Source: Plutella xylostella | Lineage: Eukaryota > Arthropoda > Insecta > Lepidoptera > Plutellidae | DNA length: 64,000 nucleotides | Reading direction: 5' to 3' | NCBI RefSeq assembly: GCF_932276165.1 | Contig: NC_064012.1 | Span: 6,207,501-6,271,500 of the forward strand | Shown here: one piece after another, positions 43,018 to 53,309 of the stretch | How positions within the stretch are numbered: the first letter of the stretch is position 1 | Layout of the letters: each line of letters starts with the position of its first letter | Made by a program: the position numbers and the translations under genes | Notes under the pieces: generated by a model | What the model saw: only the letters and a program-made list of their open reading frames with translations | Told to the model about the DNA's origin: nothing | Databases searched by the model: none

Positions 43018-43160
43018 TAAAGTCTGTATTTTAATTTCAGATACTAAATTATCCGATTCTGAACGGTTCAAGAGTCGATTGTCCCGCCAATCTCCAATAG
43101 AACGGTACGTTGTCACTTAATAGCGGGACAATCGACTGCGGGATTAAAAAACAGACTTTA
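43018..43160. mobile_element. Foldback element just upstream of the channel start
   Basis: Inverted outer ends taaagtctgtattttaat / attaaaaaacagacttta and an inner pair gtcgattgtcccgc / gcgggacaatcgac. It lies within about 200 bp of the start codon, in the likely promoter or 5'UTR. Confidence 0.65.
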
Positions 43161-43810
43161 GTACATTTTTTTTCAGGGCTTTATTAAGAATGCACAAGCC
43201 ACAAGGGTTCTAGGTGAACTGGTGAGAGCCGATGAAAAATAGTCATGAAAGGTCACCAGAGGGCTGAGGGCTGGCACACAAACCAGCAATTATACCGCAC
43301 TCAGATCAAAAGATATGCATAGAATATGAAGGTTGCCGTTGTATTTTATTTATCACACGTTTAACACAAGTAGGTACTAGACGGAAAGATGGTTGTTGAA
43401 AAGTCGAGGTACGAGGTAGAGTCAACAACGGCTAGCTTTGTAACAGGTAAATGATGGGCTATTTATTTTCATGGACTGGCCCTACATGATTAAACAGGTA
43501 TAAGACATACCACGTACCTAAGTTTTAGTAACTAATTATAGAGCTTCCCACAAAGCAAACACGTTTGCTTGTATTTCCCTAATAAAATGATATCAATTGT
43601 TACTCTTGCAAAAATTGCTTTGCTGCACTCTAGACTCAAATATCGTAAGTATTTGTATTATGTTGTTCGTCAAAATAGGAAATTTCTTTTGTTCACCAAC
43701 CCTTCGAGGGTCGGTCGCTATCATCCGGTACAAAAATTTACGATTCTGAATAAATTTTGCGATAAGCACCTACCTACGTTTGCAGTTTTTTTTATTAAAA
43801 TCTGCTCTTT

Positions 43811-44000
43811 AGGCCTAGTTTCACCATAATCTTTTAGATCATTAACACCCCTGTTACATTATAAGTGTCATCTAAAATAAAATTATACGCCATGTCAATC
43901 TTAAATTCTTGACAGATGTGTCAAAAGTCAACAACTAATCCCTTGTTATGATGTAACAGTGGTCTTAATGATCTAACAGAGTATGGTGAAACAAAGCCTC
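43811..44000. mobile_element. 190-bp foldback MITE (GTTTCACCAT.AT ends)
   Basis: Arms aggcctagtttcaccataat...ttagatcattaa and the inverse; about 50 bp each. Confidence 0.75.
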
Positions 44001-44009
44001 AGTGTAGCT

Positions 44010-45330
44010 ATTCTGATTGATAACAAAGCAGTTATTTACAAACACGTTTCATTAATTATGGGGTGGAGTTATCACAATTATATGGTAAGTATGCTGATTA
44101 ATTTATATTCTACTACTTTTAAAAAATAAGTAAGTATATTTGCTTCCCCGTATAAACTTTGTTGGTTTCGTGACTTTTTTGTGTCTTTCAAAAACTTATG
44201 ATAAGCAATAGTTTTTCAGAATGATCACCTGAATTACCTGTACCTGTAACTGAATATCAGTTTATGAAGATCATTACCTATTCTTAAATGATTTATTATG
44301 TAAATCCATGCATAGGTAAGTACTTACACACAGTATCTCATTCTCATAATAAATCAAATCAGACCTGAATTAATATTCATCGATGAATACGCCGCGCCAA
44401 CACGTATTGGTCGTTAGGACCATATGCTGTATCACGTTACCCATTGGTTGATAGATAGGTATAAGTAAAAATACCTGTAAGTATACCAAACCAAGCGTTT
44501 TTTTTTATGATAAAACAAAGACTTAAGATAGTTCTGGTTTAAAGTTGGTTTTAGACTCACATTTTTATTCAATCTCTGGACTGTAATCGGTTTTAAACCA
44601 GTACTATATTTATGGTGCATTTTATAATAAGGGGGGAGGGGGGGTAAGTTTGATATTGATGGCGATGTAATGTTACACAATATCATCGAGTAAAATTGAG
44701 TTAAAAAAAATTAAACTTTCCGAAGATCCAAAAACTTCACGAGTCGCACTTCTGTTTCTGTTACGTGGCGTGAAAGGAGGCACAGATTAAATATATGTAT
44801 AAATAAGTACACAGTTATTCATTTTAAACATTTTTTATTTATTGTAATATTTACTGCTCGGTAATATCAATTCATAATAACAATCATAATTTGGTAATAC
44901 AAAATAGTTAATATATTCTCAATATAATATAAACTCTATACTACTTTCAACAAAAAACGTATACTTACCTATATAACTAATTACAAAATTTCATCACTAA
45001 ACTCGCATTTAGTTCCATACTTATTGAATATTCAACCCAATATAAAATATATGCAATAATTATCGGCATGGTACTGATGATAAGTAACAAAAATACTTGT
45101 AAAAATATAAATTTTGTTCTGAAATTTAACATTATTTATATAAAGTCTTAGATATTTTACGTCGTTCCTTCTTACTTATTTATATAATGTAATTTTCACC
45201 TTATAAGTATACAAAAATACATAAACTTAACTAATCTACCGCGATTCCAACCACCACTATAGTCACATCAAACCTAACACATAGAAACGCGAGTCAGAAT
45301 ATGCTATAGACTCTATAGTACAGAGTATAA
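44010..45330. other. Intergenic between channel and PGRP genes, no gene recognised
   Basis: AT-rich, no coding motif. The G-run near 44633-44644 is simple sequence. Confidence 0.55.
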
Positions 45331-45338
45331 GCTCAATA

Positions 45339-46559
45339 TACAGGATGTTAACTTGATTGCGTTGGAGCGGGAAATGGTAGATACAGCTGATGATACCGAA
45401 CAAGATAAGACATTAAAAAACGTATTTTATTTGCTTTAAGCTGACCAACATAAAACAGTTTTATTTAAGTAGTTCATTTTAAAATTTCATAGTCACCCTA
45501 TTCATGTTTAGGTACGTTTGACAGAATGACCATGAACTTGAAAGCCAGGGTCAAGGCCTATATTTATTATGTATAGGCTATACTTATTATGAGGATTTCC
45601 GTACTATTCGTCATCAAAGACGTCTCAATCGCAAGTACACAACACAAATCGAGATGAGCGAGTGTAAGTAAACCAATTCGTCATTGAAGTAGACCCTGTT
45701 ATCATCCTGTTATGCATTGTGGTCTTTTATCTTTAGCTGCGTACAGACCGGCCAAACGAACGCCAACGAACGGGTTTTGTTGACCTTCGTTGCTCAATCT
45801 GCCCCTGTATTATGTATGATAAATGTCCATCGGTGGGCGTTCGTTGGGCCGGTCTGTACGCATCTTTAGGTAATAAAAGAAAAATAAAACGTGGTGAGTA
45901 TCAAGGGTGAATACTAAACGCTTACCTTATTCTGAGTAAAAAGGTTTAATTATTGTTCTGAGCTCCTAGAAAGTCATAAATTATATTCTGTACGATCTAT
46001 GAAACTTTATGCACATCAGCTGTTTAATTGTTGATTAGTATGTCATTAATCACCATGAATAATTTCAATTTTTTTTAATAATTGTATACAACTTTATAAA
46101 ACATAGTATTAAAGCAAGAGATGTTAGTTAACTAGATTAGATTTAACTTAAGACTGTTGTGACTGTATTAGTTTAAGGCATGATGGGACTGACATGTTCT
46201 TTTGTTGAACAAAGTCCCAATTAAATAAATAAAGATAAAAAATAATAAAAAAAAAAATATTTAATAATTGTTATTACCTACTGTGTAATTAATTACAATC
46301 ATAGTTACATCAAATAAATTATGAACAGTGAAGTTGATAACAAATTTACAGTGTGTGTTCTTTTGCAATCGAATGTCTCATTGGTTATGTGTTTGTGTAG
46401 GGTGACCATGTTTTTGATTAAGGTAAAACTTTCCACTTTACTTTAGACTTTAAACATAAAAATTCGAGATTCTGATGTTTTTTTTCTTAGAAACGTGCTG
46501 GGTTAGACTAATACTAACCCCCATTTCCCGCTCAAACGCATTCTAGTTAACACCCTGTA
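45339..46559. mobile_element. 1.2-kb TIR element with TACAGGGTGTTAAC-type ends
   Basis: About 40-bp inverted ends (TACAGGATGTTAACTTGATT ... GAGCGGGAAATGG) flanked by TA. No coding content recognised. Holds a 125-bp foldback element at 45737-45861. Confidence 0.65.
45737..45861. mobile_element. 125-bp foldback MITE
   Basis: Inverted arms around GCGTACAGACCGGCC and its reverse, with an 8-bp duplication ATCTTTAG (45729-45736 and 45862-45869). Confidence 0.8.
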
Positions 46560-47292
46560 TGATACTTATTTAGGTATCCAATTTTCTGCACTGCTTAGGC
46601 TCGCCTTAAAGGTGTACCTTATCTAGTAAAACCTTAAACTAATTACGTAGGTACTACCTATAGTATGGCAAGATGAGAGGACAATCCATATACAGTCTGG
46701 TCAAGTCCACCTAGATAGGTAAACACTTATAACTAAATCTACAGATATCTTGCGTGTCAGACAAAATTATTTCTAAATAATAAGATTATTTCTGCGTTGC
46801 CATATATGTACATATAAATATAGCGACTGTATGGAATGGAAGAATATTATTTGGTCTGCCACGGAACGAATCTGACACGCACAATGTCTCTAAGTACTCC
46901 CAGATATAAACGTAACTAGACGCTTCAGGTTATAATTAGGCATTCTTATTATGAATATGTACTTAAACACTTCGCGTATGGCACACAATATAAAATTAAT
47001 TAGTTGCACACATTATGAATTAGGATTTTGACCATGTACAAAGTGCCGCCCCATACCTGCCAATTACTGATTAATAATTGAATAAAAAAGCTTAAAAAAC
47101 GTGCTACATTCGAATATAGGTACGCTAAGAATCACAAAGCAATTTGCTTTGTGCTAAGAACTTTGCCCATCACTGCATAAAGTTCGACAGCGTCAACTTT
47201 GCAACAAAAACAAGTGCCGACAACAGTTTTTTTTTTTAAATTATGGACACAATAATTTTACTAAAGGTTTGTAATTGTTATGGTTTAAGTCT

Positions 47293-47432
47293 AACCCCCT
47301 TATTGATATAAAAGTTATAGGACACAATAGCTTTTGAAATGTTTTGTCTCTCTCTGTCAAAGAACAAAACTCTGGACAAAACAGTTCATAAGCTAAAGGT
47401 TCCTATAACTTTATTATGAATAAGGGTGTAAC
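47293..47432. mobile_element. 140-bp foldback MITE (AACCCCCTTATT ends)
   Basis: Inverted arms cccccttattgatataaaag / ttattatgaataagggtg, extended by ttatagga / tcctataac. Confidence 0.65.
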
Positions 47433-47878
47433 ATTTTATCTCGTTGCAAAGTTGGCTTTGTCCGCCAGACTTATAAAATATATATAAAATATTAAATATG
47501 AATACATCATTAATTACATAAACTGCTCGTATCATACAATAAAAGTGAAAATTTTCATTCACAAATTCATTAGATCACAGCTATAAAAATTGCCATATAT
47601 TTTAACATTAATTATAAAAACCCATTTATCTAAATAGACACCAAAATATTAACAAGCTTAATTGATAGTTTTTTTTTTTCATTGAGCACCTTAAATCACA
47701 TTGTTCCATGACTAATGTAAAAGCTTAAAAATAGTGTTTACTGATATGTACAAAACATGGGTTTATCTTTGCAAATGCGTTTGCATTGTAGTTAAATACA
47801 GTTTAAAATCATCATCAGGTCATCTTATTACGTCATTCAGTTTACAGGGTAAGAGAACTCAAAGACTATATCCCATTC

Positions 47879-47957
47879 CACGGGGAAAGACATCTGTCAA
47901 AACCCTTATTACATTTTACAGGGTAGTTTTTGTTTGTGTCAGATGTCTTTCCCCGTG
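47879..47957. repeat. 79-bp perfect-arm hairpin
   Basis: CACGGGGAAAGACATCTG and its exact inverse enclose 43 bases; likely a minimal foldback element. Confidence 0.7.
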
Positions 47958-48017
47958 AGTTATAAGTGACTGTTTAGATTATCGAAATGTGTAGGCTTGT
48001 GATCCGAGCTGTCTCCG

Positions 48018-48115
48018 ACACCATCATCAGCCATCATTCCTTACGGCTAGACATAGGCCTCTTACAAAGAGCGCCACTACCAACTATCTGTCTACGGTCG
48101 GTAGGGGTAAGTATA
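48018..48115 (-). repeat. RTE 3'-end remnant
   Basis: catcatcagccatcat, ataggcctcttacaaagagc, as in the last 100 bp of RTE elements. Confidence 0.6.
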
Positions 48116-48395
48116 AACATTAACGCCAGCATCGTTATACGTTTTTAAGGTAATGTAAAGTATACAAAATATATTATAGACTAATTTATCATTAGATTAT
48201 AACTAAATGGGTATACCTTGGCGAAATCTGGCTACCGGTGCGGCGTAGATAATATATGTCTGTCTAATGTATTATACCGAACCACCGCCTAAAGTTCCTT
48301 AGGAACTGCCTTCACCGACTAAACGCTAAATCTGCGTTATTCGCCAGCATTCTACATGCAGTCCCTAACCCATATTACTCTCGCATTGCTTCAAT

Positions 48396-48546
48396 GCCGA
48401 GTTACAGAAAGGATCTTTGAGCTAATATCGTCATAAAATTCATTTATGACAGTCTCTTTCTGTCCGTATGCTGTCAAAGCAAGCCAGCAATATATTTAAA
48501 GTCGACAGGTCGACATTAGTTTCAAATTTCTTTCTGCAACTCAGCG
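48396..48546. mobile_element. MITE of the CTGAGTTGCAGAAAGG family, copy 3
   Basis: Ends gccgagttacagaaaggatc / tttctttctgcaactcagc. Just downstream of the PGRP stop codon, probably in or near its 3'UTR. Confidence 0.65.
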
Positions 48547-48615
48547 TAAGTAAGTTCATTGATCCATAACATGGGGAATGGAATGGAATGTTAAGCAGTC
48601 TTATCCCTCCAAAAC

Positions 48616-49023
48616 TCAGTTGGCAAACAACGCCTCCACTTCTTTGCTGTCTTTAACAAAATGCGGCCATTCCTTGATAATATCATAGAGCTTGTCTCCT
48701 GGGCTCGCCGTCGACATGAGTTGTCTGTGCGCCAGCAGTTTATAATCTTTGGCCAACTTACCGGTTTCTACACCTATTCTCAATAGCTTTTTGCAAGCAT
48801 CGAGTTGCTGCTGCGGCGGTGCTTCGGTGGTGAATGTGCCTATAAAGGCTATGCCGAGGCTTAGTTTGTTGTAGCCTTTAGTGTGTGAGCCGATGTAGTC
48901 CCAGCCGCGGCCGACGTAGGCTGACCCGTCGCCGCCGACCAGAAAGTTGTAGGCGATGTCGAACCACTTCTTCGACTCCACGTGGTAGTCCTGGATGATG
49001 CGCACGCGCAGCACGCACTCGCT
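48616..49023 (-). CDS. PGRP exon 5 (second half of PGRP domain, stop)
   Basis: Phase 0 to TGA: SECVLRVRIIQDYHVESKKW, FDIAYNFLVGGDGSAYVGRG, then LLAHRQLMSTASPG. Canonical PGRP motifs are present except the amidase Cys, which is Ser. Confidence 0.95.
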   Translation of the reverse strand, partial: SECVLRVRIIQDYHVESKKWFDIAYNFLVGGDGSAYVGRGWDYIGSHTKGYNKLSLGIAFIGTFTTEAPPQQQLDACKKLLRIGVETGKLAKDYKLLAHRQLMSTASPGDKLYDIIKEWPHFVKDSKEVEALFAN

Positions 49024-51558
49024 CTGGAATTGGAGAAAGGAGATGATTATTATAGTGTATGTTACTCTTTGTCACACACAATGATTTCAAAAATCAAAAT
49101 AATATGAAGGCTTAGCCTTATAAAGTTTTCCTTGCATATGCAGCCACAGAGTGTCATGTTAACCAGACATTACAAAGTTGTTATACTATATCCCATTCAA
49201 CGACTTCGCTGAGTAACGTTCAGTCAAGACATCGAACGTTACATACAATGACTTGACGAGTTGTCCTTTAGCCATACAATTGAGAAGTGCCATCCAATGA
49301 ACGCGCTAGTGATTCAACCAAAAAGGAGATTCAACCAGATGCCTGCAACACATATACCATATATCTCATTAGTCCAGCCTTATCCCGTAAAATAGTAACA
49401 AACACTCATCCATACTTAGAAACTTTCGCGTCTACTATATCAGTAAGATACCTAATTGAATTAATGAAACTATTTATTGTTTACCTGGCTTTGGCATCCT
49501 TCTGTAGCGGTGTGTGAGATGATCACCCACGGTATTGGGCTACTGATCTTGTCCAGTACACCGGTCGGAGGTTGAGCCAGCCAATCAGAGCGCGGCACAA
49601 CTCTCAGATGAAATGGTGCTATGATCAAAGGATCTCCTGAAATTTAACATAGTGTTGTTTTACATCTAAGGTTTATTAATATTACTGATGATATAGAAAA
49701 TACCTGATGTTTGTGGAGAAGGTTTCTTTCAAAAGAGTTGAGGTTGTCAATGCCAGAAGGCCTAGTACCAGCCCGACACAAAATATTGATCGTGTCCTGT
49801 GCCCATGCTCGGTCTTCAGGCATATTTCAACATGGATTTAAGTTAAATTCCTTTGCTTTATTTAGAAGTATAACAAAAGCTAATTCTTTGGTTCTTTGGA
49901 TCAGAAGTAATAAAAACTGATGTATGGATTGTTTATTGCTAATGTGTCCATGGAGTGATGGCAATAGCCATTAGCTGTACATTTTTATGCTATGCATACA
50001 AGTTACAAGTCAATTAATTTTAGTGACATGAAAATTAGTTGCACAATGTAATATAATTACAATCATAACATGCAGAATGCTGTGTAATGCAAAATAATAA
50101 TTATGCCACAATGAGTGATGAGTGCCCATTCAAACCTTAATAGGTTTAAGAGCACTGTATGTATTATTAAGAAATATTATAAATAAATGAACAATAAACA
50201 AACAAAACAAACAAATAACATAAAAAATGCACTTCATTTATAATTTACCTTTAATAAAGTACACAGAATCAAAATCTGATTTGGTTTTGTGCCTTGAATG
50301 ATTCCACCATTTTGTTATATAAACCATGAAATATATTAGTGGCATTGTCAGTATCAATGTAAGATAAATATAGCAAAAACCCATCACCACTGCATATATT
50401 TCTGAAAGAAATACCATGGTTAGTTACATACTATTATTATTTATTTGGTTAATTTTTTACTTGAATACAGGCTTTCTATCTGATACTTAACTTCCATTCA
50501 TTGATAATGACACCCCTGAAAGAACATCCCCTTTAATTATTAGTGTTAGACCACTGATTGAAAATGTTTCAACATATCTGAAGTTTTGTTACTTCTTATA
50601 CTATTATATTATTAATTATGAAAATGCTATAAGTAAATTAATGTAATGAGGTATCATTTAGGGGTAACATTAACAATGAAGATCATCTTAGGTGGACATG
50701 CAGCTTATCTCATGCAGCTTAGTTATACCTGTGACAAATCTAAGTAATGTGTTAGTAAGTATAAGTAGTTGATTCTTGAATTAGATTAGATATATTTTCA
50801 TCATACCAGTCGTCTAAAAGACATTAATCACCTATACTATACATGCTCTTTACAAAATATATATTTTACTACCAATGGCTTACCTGTTGAATTTCCTGGA
50901 TACAAATCAGTGATTGGATATTGATTGTATGCATCAACAAGGTCACTGGTACTGGGTGATAGTAATATAGAGCATACCACTCCAATTAGCAGCAGACATC
51001 CGAATAATAAAACTAAAATGTGCCATATTTGGAAACTAAATTTACGCTTAGCTGTGAATATAGAATAACAAAAATTAAATGGTGTACAGCATATTAAATT
51101 TAAATAATAAGTATTTTATCAGGGTCTCCTTTATTTTATAAATGAGTAATTCATTCTATAAGTGTAGGACTTGATAGATTTTTAACTCAATACTTACACA
51201 CATCTCTGCCTTTAGAAATATCATTGCCCAAGGTATTTTTGGGCTTTTCATCTTCAGTTTTGACGTAAGAGTCATTTTCGAGACCTGAGTTTTGAACAAT
51301 TTGCTTTATAGTAACAGGTCCATTAAAATAAGTGTTGTTGCCAAACTGGACATTCTCTGAATTTGTAACTGCTACCTGCTCGTATAAAGTGGTAGTATTT
51401 CTGTTGAGTGCCCCCGACACTGTTGATAACACTCGTGAGTTGTGGCCACTGCTATCATCACTGTCACCTAAATCTTCACACACAACAACATCATCCGTTT
51501 TTTCTTTCGCACTCGTGGCTATTTCTTTCGAATGGAGTATATCTTCTGTTACTGCCAT
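48616..51558 (-). CDS. Membrane-anchored peptidoglycan recognition protein (Imd-pathway receptor type)
   Basis: Pattern-recognition receptor for bacterial peptidoglycan. Exons (minus strand): 51558-51198, 51051-50884, 50401-50249, 49636-49485, 49023-48616; all junctions have AG/GT and compatible phases, giving 413 residues (362 without exon 3). The N-terminal cytosolic part carries a cRHIM-like stretch (about residues 65-88, NVQFGNN...GPVTIKQ) like that of PGRP-LC, PGRP-LE and Imd. TM1 is about 127-150; a second hydrophobic stretch about 177-203 comes from exon 3; the PGRP domain is about 228-413. Zinc-ligand equivalents His269, Tyr303 and His377 are present, but the catalytic Cys of the amidase motif is Ser385 (STASPG). 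It is therefore a sensor, not an enzyme. The gene diverges from babo. Confidence 0.93.
49158..49332. mobile_element. Right-end fragment of the 39-kb TIR family in a PGRP intron
   Basis: Matches 39490-39690 closely (ccattcaacgacttcgctga, gttcagtcaagacat, catccaatgaacgcgctag). Lies between PGRP exons 4 and 5. Confidence 0.7.
49485..49636 (-). CDS. PGRP exon 4 (first half of PGRP domain)
   Basis: Phase 1 to 0: APFHLRVVPRSDWLAQPP, ending PIPWVIISHTATEGCQSQ. It contains the R..W start of the PGRP fold, the first zinc-ligand His and the first Cys of the conserved disulfide. Confidence 0.93.
50249..50401 (-). CDS. PGRP exon 3 (symmetric exon coding a second membrane segment)
   Basis: 153 nt, phase 1 to 1, so it can be skipped without frameshift. 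Encodes VVMGFCYIYLTLILTMPLIY, then a basic KWWNHSRHKTK. Splice sites are TTTCAG and GTAAAT. The basic side faces the PGRP domain, which favours a cytosolic domain when the exon is included. Confidence 0.82.
50884..51051 (-). CDS. PGRP exon 2 (signal-anchor TM1)
   Basis: Phase 1 to 1, 168 nt: SKRKFSFQ then a 24-residue hydrophobic run ILVLLFGCLLLIGVVCSILL, followed by a polar Ser/Asp stalk with an NST sequon. Basic residues before the helix predict a cytosolic N-terminus. Confidence 0.9.
51198..51558 (-). CDS. PGRP exon 1 (cytosolic tail with cRHIM-like motif)
   Basis: 120 codons plus 1 nt from ATG to donor GTAAGT. Acidic and Ser-rich, then VTNSENVQFGNNTYFNGPVT. The amyloid-type cRHIM links such receptors to Imd in flies; here the match is by pattern only. 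Confidence 0.85.
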
Positions 51559-51800
51559 TTCAAATTAAGCTAGGAAATGGAAATATAACTTTTGTACATT
51601 AATGTAAAACGAGTAAAACTGCAATTTTATTGAACGTGAACACTTTAAACCATTGTAAACAAACCTCAAATCACCTCAAATCCTCAAATGAATGTGAATT
51701 GAATCTGTGAAGCATATGCTAAATGTCAATGTCAGCATGTCAAGGATCGCGAGATTGTTATTATTATTCCGAGTCCAGGATTAAAATATACGGTATTAAG

Positions 51801-52056
51801 ACGCCGACACACTAGCGGACGCGGCTTACGGACGCGGCTGTCAGCCGCGATTTAAAGGTATCTAGGTACACCATGTACACTACGCTGTTTAAACTATCGG
51901 ACGTGATTCGCGGACGTAACCTTGGACTGAACTTCAGCTTTCAGACGTCCGAGAGCGATCTGGCATGAACTGTCCCAAAAGATCGTGCACAACTCCACAC
52001 TTATCAGTCGCGGCTAACAGCCGCGTCGTCAGTCGCGTCCGCTAATTTGTCGGCGC
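51801..52056. mobile_element. GC-rich foldback MITE between PGRP and babo
   Basis: Arms of about 50 bp (cgccgacacactagcggacg / cgtccgctaatttgtcggcg, then gcggctgtcagccgcg / cgcggctaacagccgcg). Lies in the roughly 1.65-kb divergent intergenic region. Confidence 0.72.
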
Positions 52057-52099
52057 CTTTATACAGCACCATAGCAAAAAATTGTAGAAAATAAAAAAT

Positions 52100-53209
52100 A
52101 TTCAGTTCTTCCCTCACAGGCAGATGGCTTTCTTAGCGTATAGCGAGTCACTAAGCTGGTGGCTAAATAAATAAACGTTCTAAAATCTTTGCGACCGGCC
52201 CGGCCACACATAATACTTAATATTTATTTGCGACTAGGCACTAATGTGGAAGGTTCTTAAATGTTCATTTTTCTAATGCGATTGTCACCTAGTAACTACA
52301 GACGTCGAAATATAATACGCCCGTTTGTACAGCTACACAAATTTGATATTTACTCTCGATTTGCTTGATGAAATATACATAAAAAGACACATAACTAATC
52401 TGGCTTATTATTTAACTATTGAAAGAAAAAATAACTTTTAAAGCTCCAAAAGTTAGTTATACTTATTGTTTAGATTTTTAATGATTTTGATTTGACACCA
52501 GCTGTCATCCCGTACATTTTGTAGCTCCAAACGGGCCTATTATCTTTCGACGACTGTAGCTGCCGTAAGCCCGGCCGACTGTCGTGTCTTGTTGTTAGTG
52601 GATCGCTTTGGTCTAGGCGGGCGAAGCAGCACATTGTAAGGAAACCAGCACATAATATAGATATCTAGACAAGTATTCGTGCATTTAATATACCTACTCA
52701 TTCATAAACGGCGATACAGCTCGCGACCACCAACGTCTTGTCGTACTTTCCTAGTCGTGAAAATATTTTATGTAGGTACCTTGGTACAACATCGATTACT
52801 GTGTGCAAGGATTGAAGGTACATTTAAAAAGGCGGAAACACAGTCATTATGAACATCCGACCCTTCGGCGCCACGCGTTCGTTATACCGCGAATGGCGTC
52901 GCGTTGGATTCGTAGTGTGTTTCTAGTAATAAAAAATATAACATTTTTTATTCGACTCAACGTGGTTCAATAGTGTGCAAGCTCCTTAATTTTATACTGT
53001 CTACGTTGTTATTATTCAGAGGGTATCTTAGTTCACAGCATAGCGATTTCGGAAAAATAAAACTGCCAAACGTTCCAATCTCATGGCGTTTTCATTCGCA
53101 AGCGAGGTAGAGGAAGATAGTAATCTGTGCTTTCAATCAATGGCCGTATTTTCCGAGAGCAAGCTGTCAATAAAATATGTAATTTGTTGTATCAAAACAA
53201 TAGAATAAA
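52100..53209 (+). promoter_or_regulatory. babo: babo upstream region and 5'UTR
   Basis: The 1.65 kb between the PGRP and babo start codons must hold both promoters. No TATA box or initiator could be assigned. A partial inverted pair around 52843-52925 (acacagtcattatga / attcgtagtgtgttt) may be a decayed foldback element. Confidence 0.4.
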
Positions 53210-53309
53210 ATGCATTTATACAAGAATGTGTTAATGGATACTTTATATCGCCGTAAATGGTTCATCATCTTCATACTGTCGGTTTACCGGAGATTGGACC
53301 CCGTGGAAG
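53210..53309 (+). CDS. babo: babo exon 1 (start, signal peptide)
   Basis: ATG to donor GTAAGT, 33 codons plus 1 nt. The hydrophobic core WFIIFILSVY follows basic RRK and fits a short signal peptide. The second Met (residue 9) is an alternative start. Phase fits exon 2. Confidence 0.75.

Noticed and set aside
43569..43829. 86-residue open frame between the channel and PGRP genes
   Set aside because: No recognisable motif and ends inside the foldback element at 43.81 kb.
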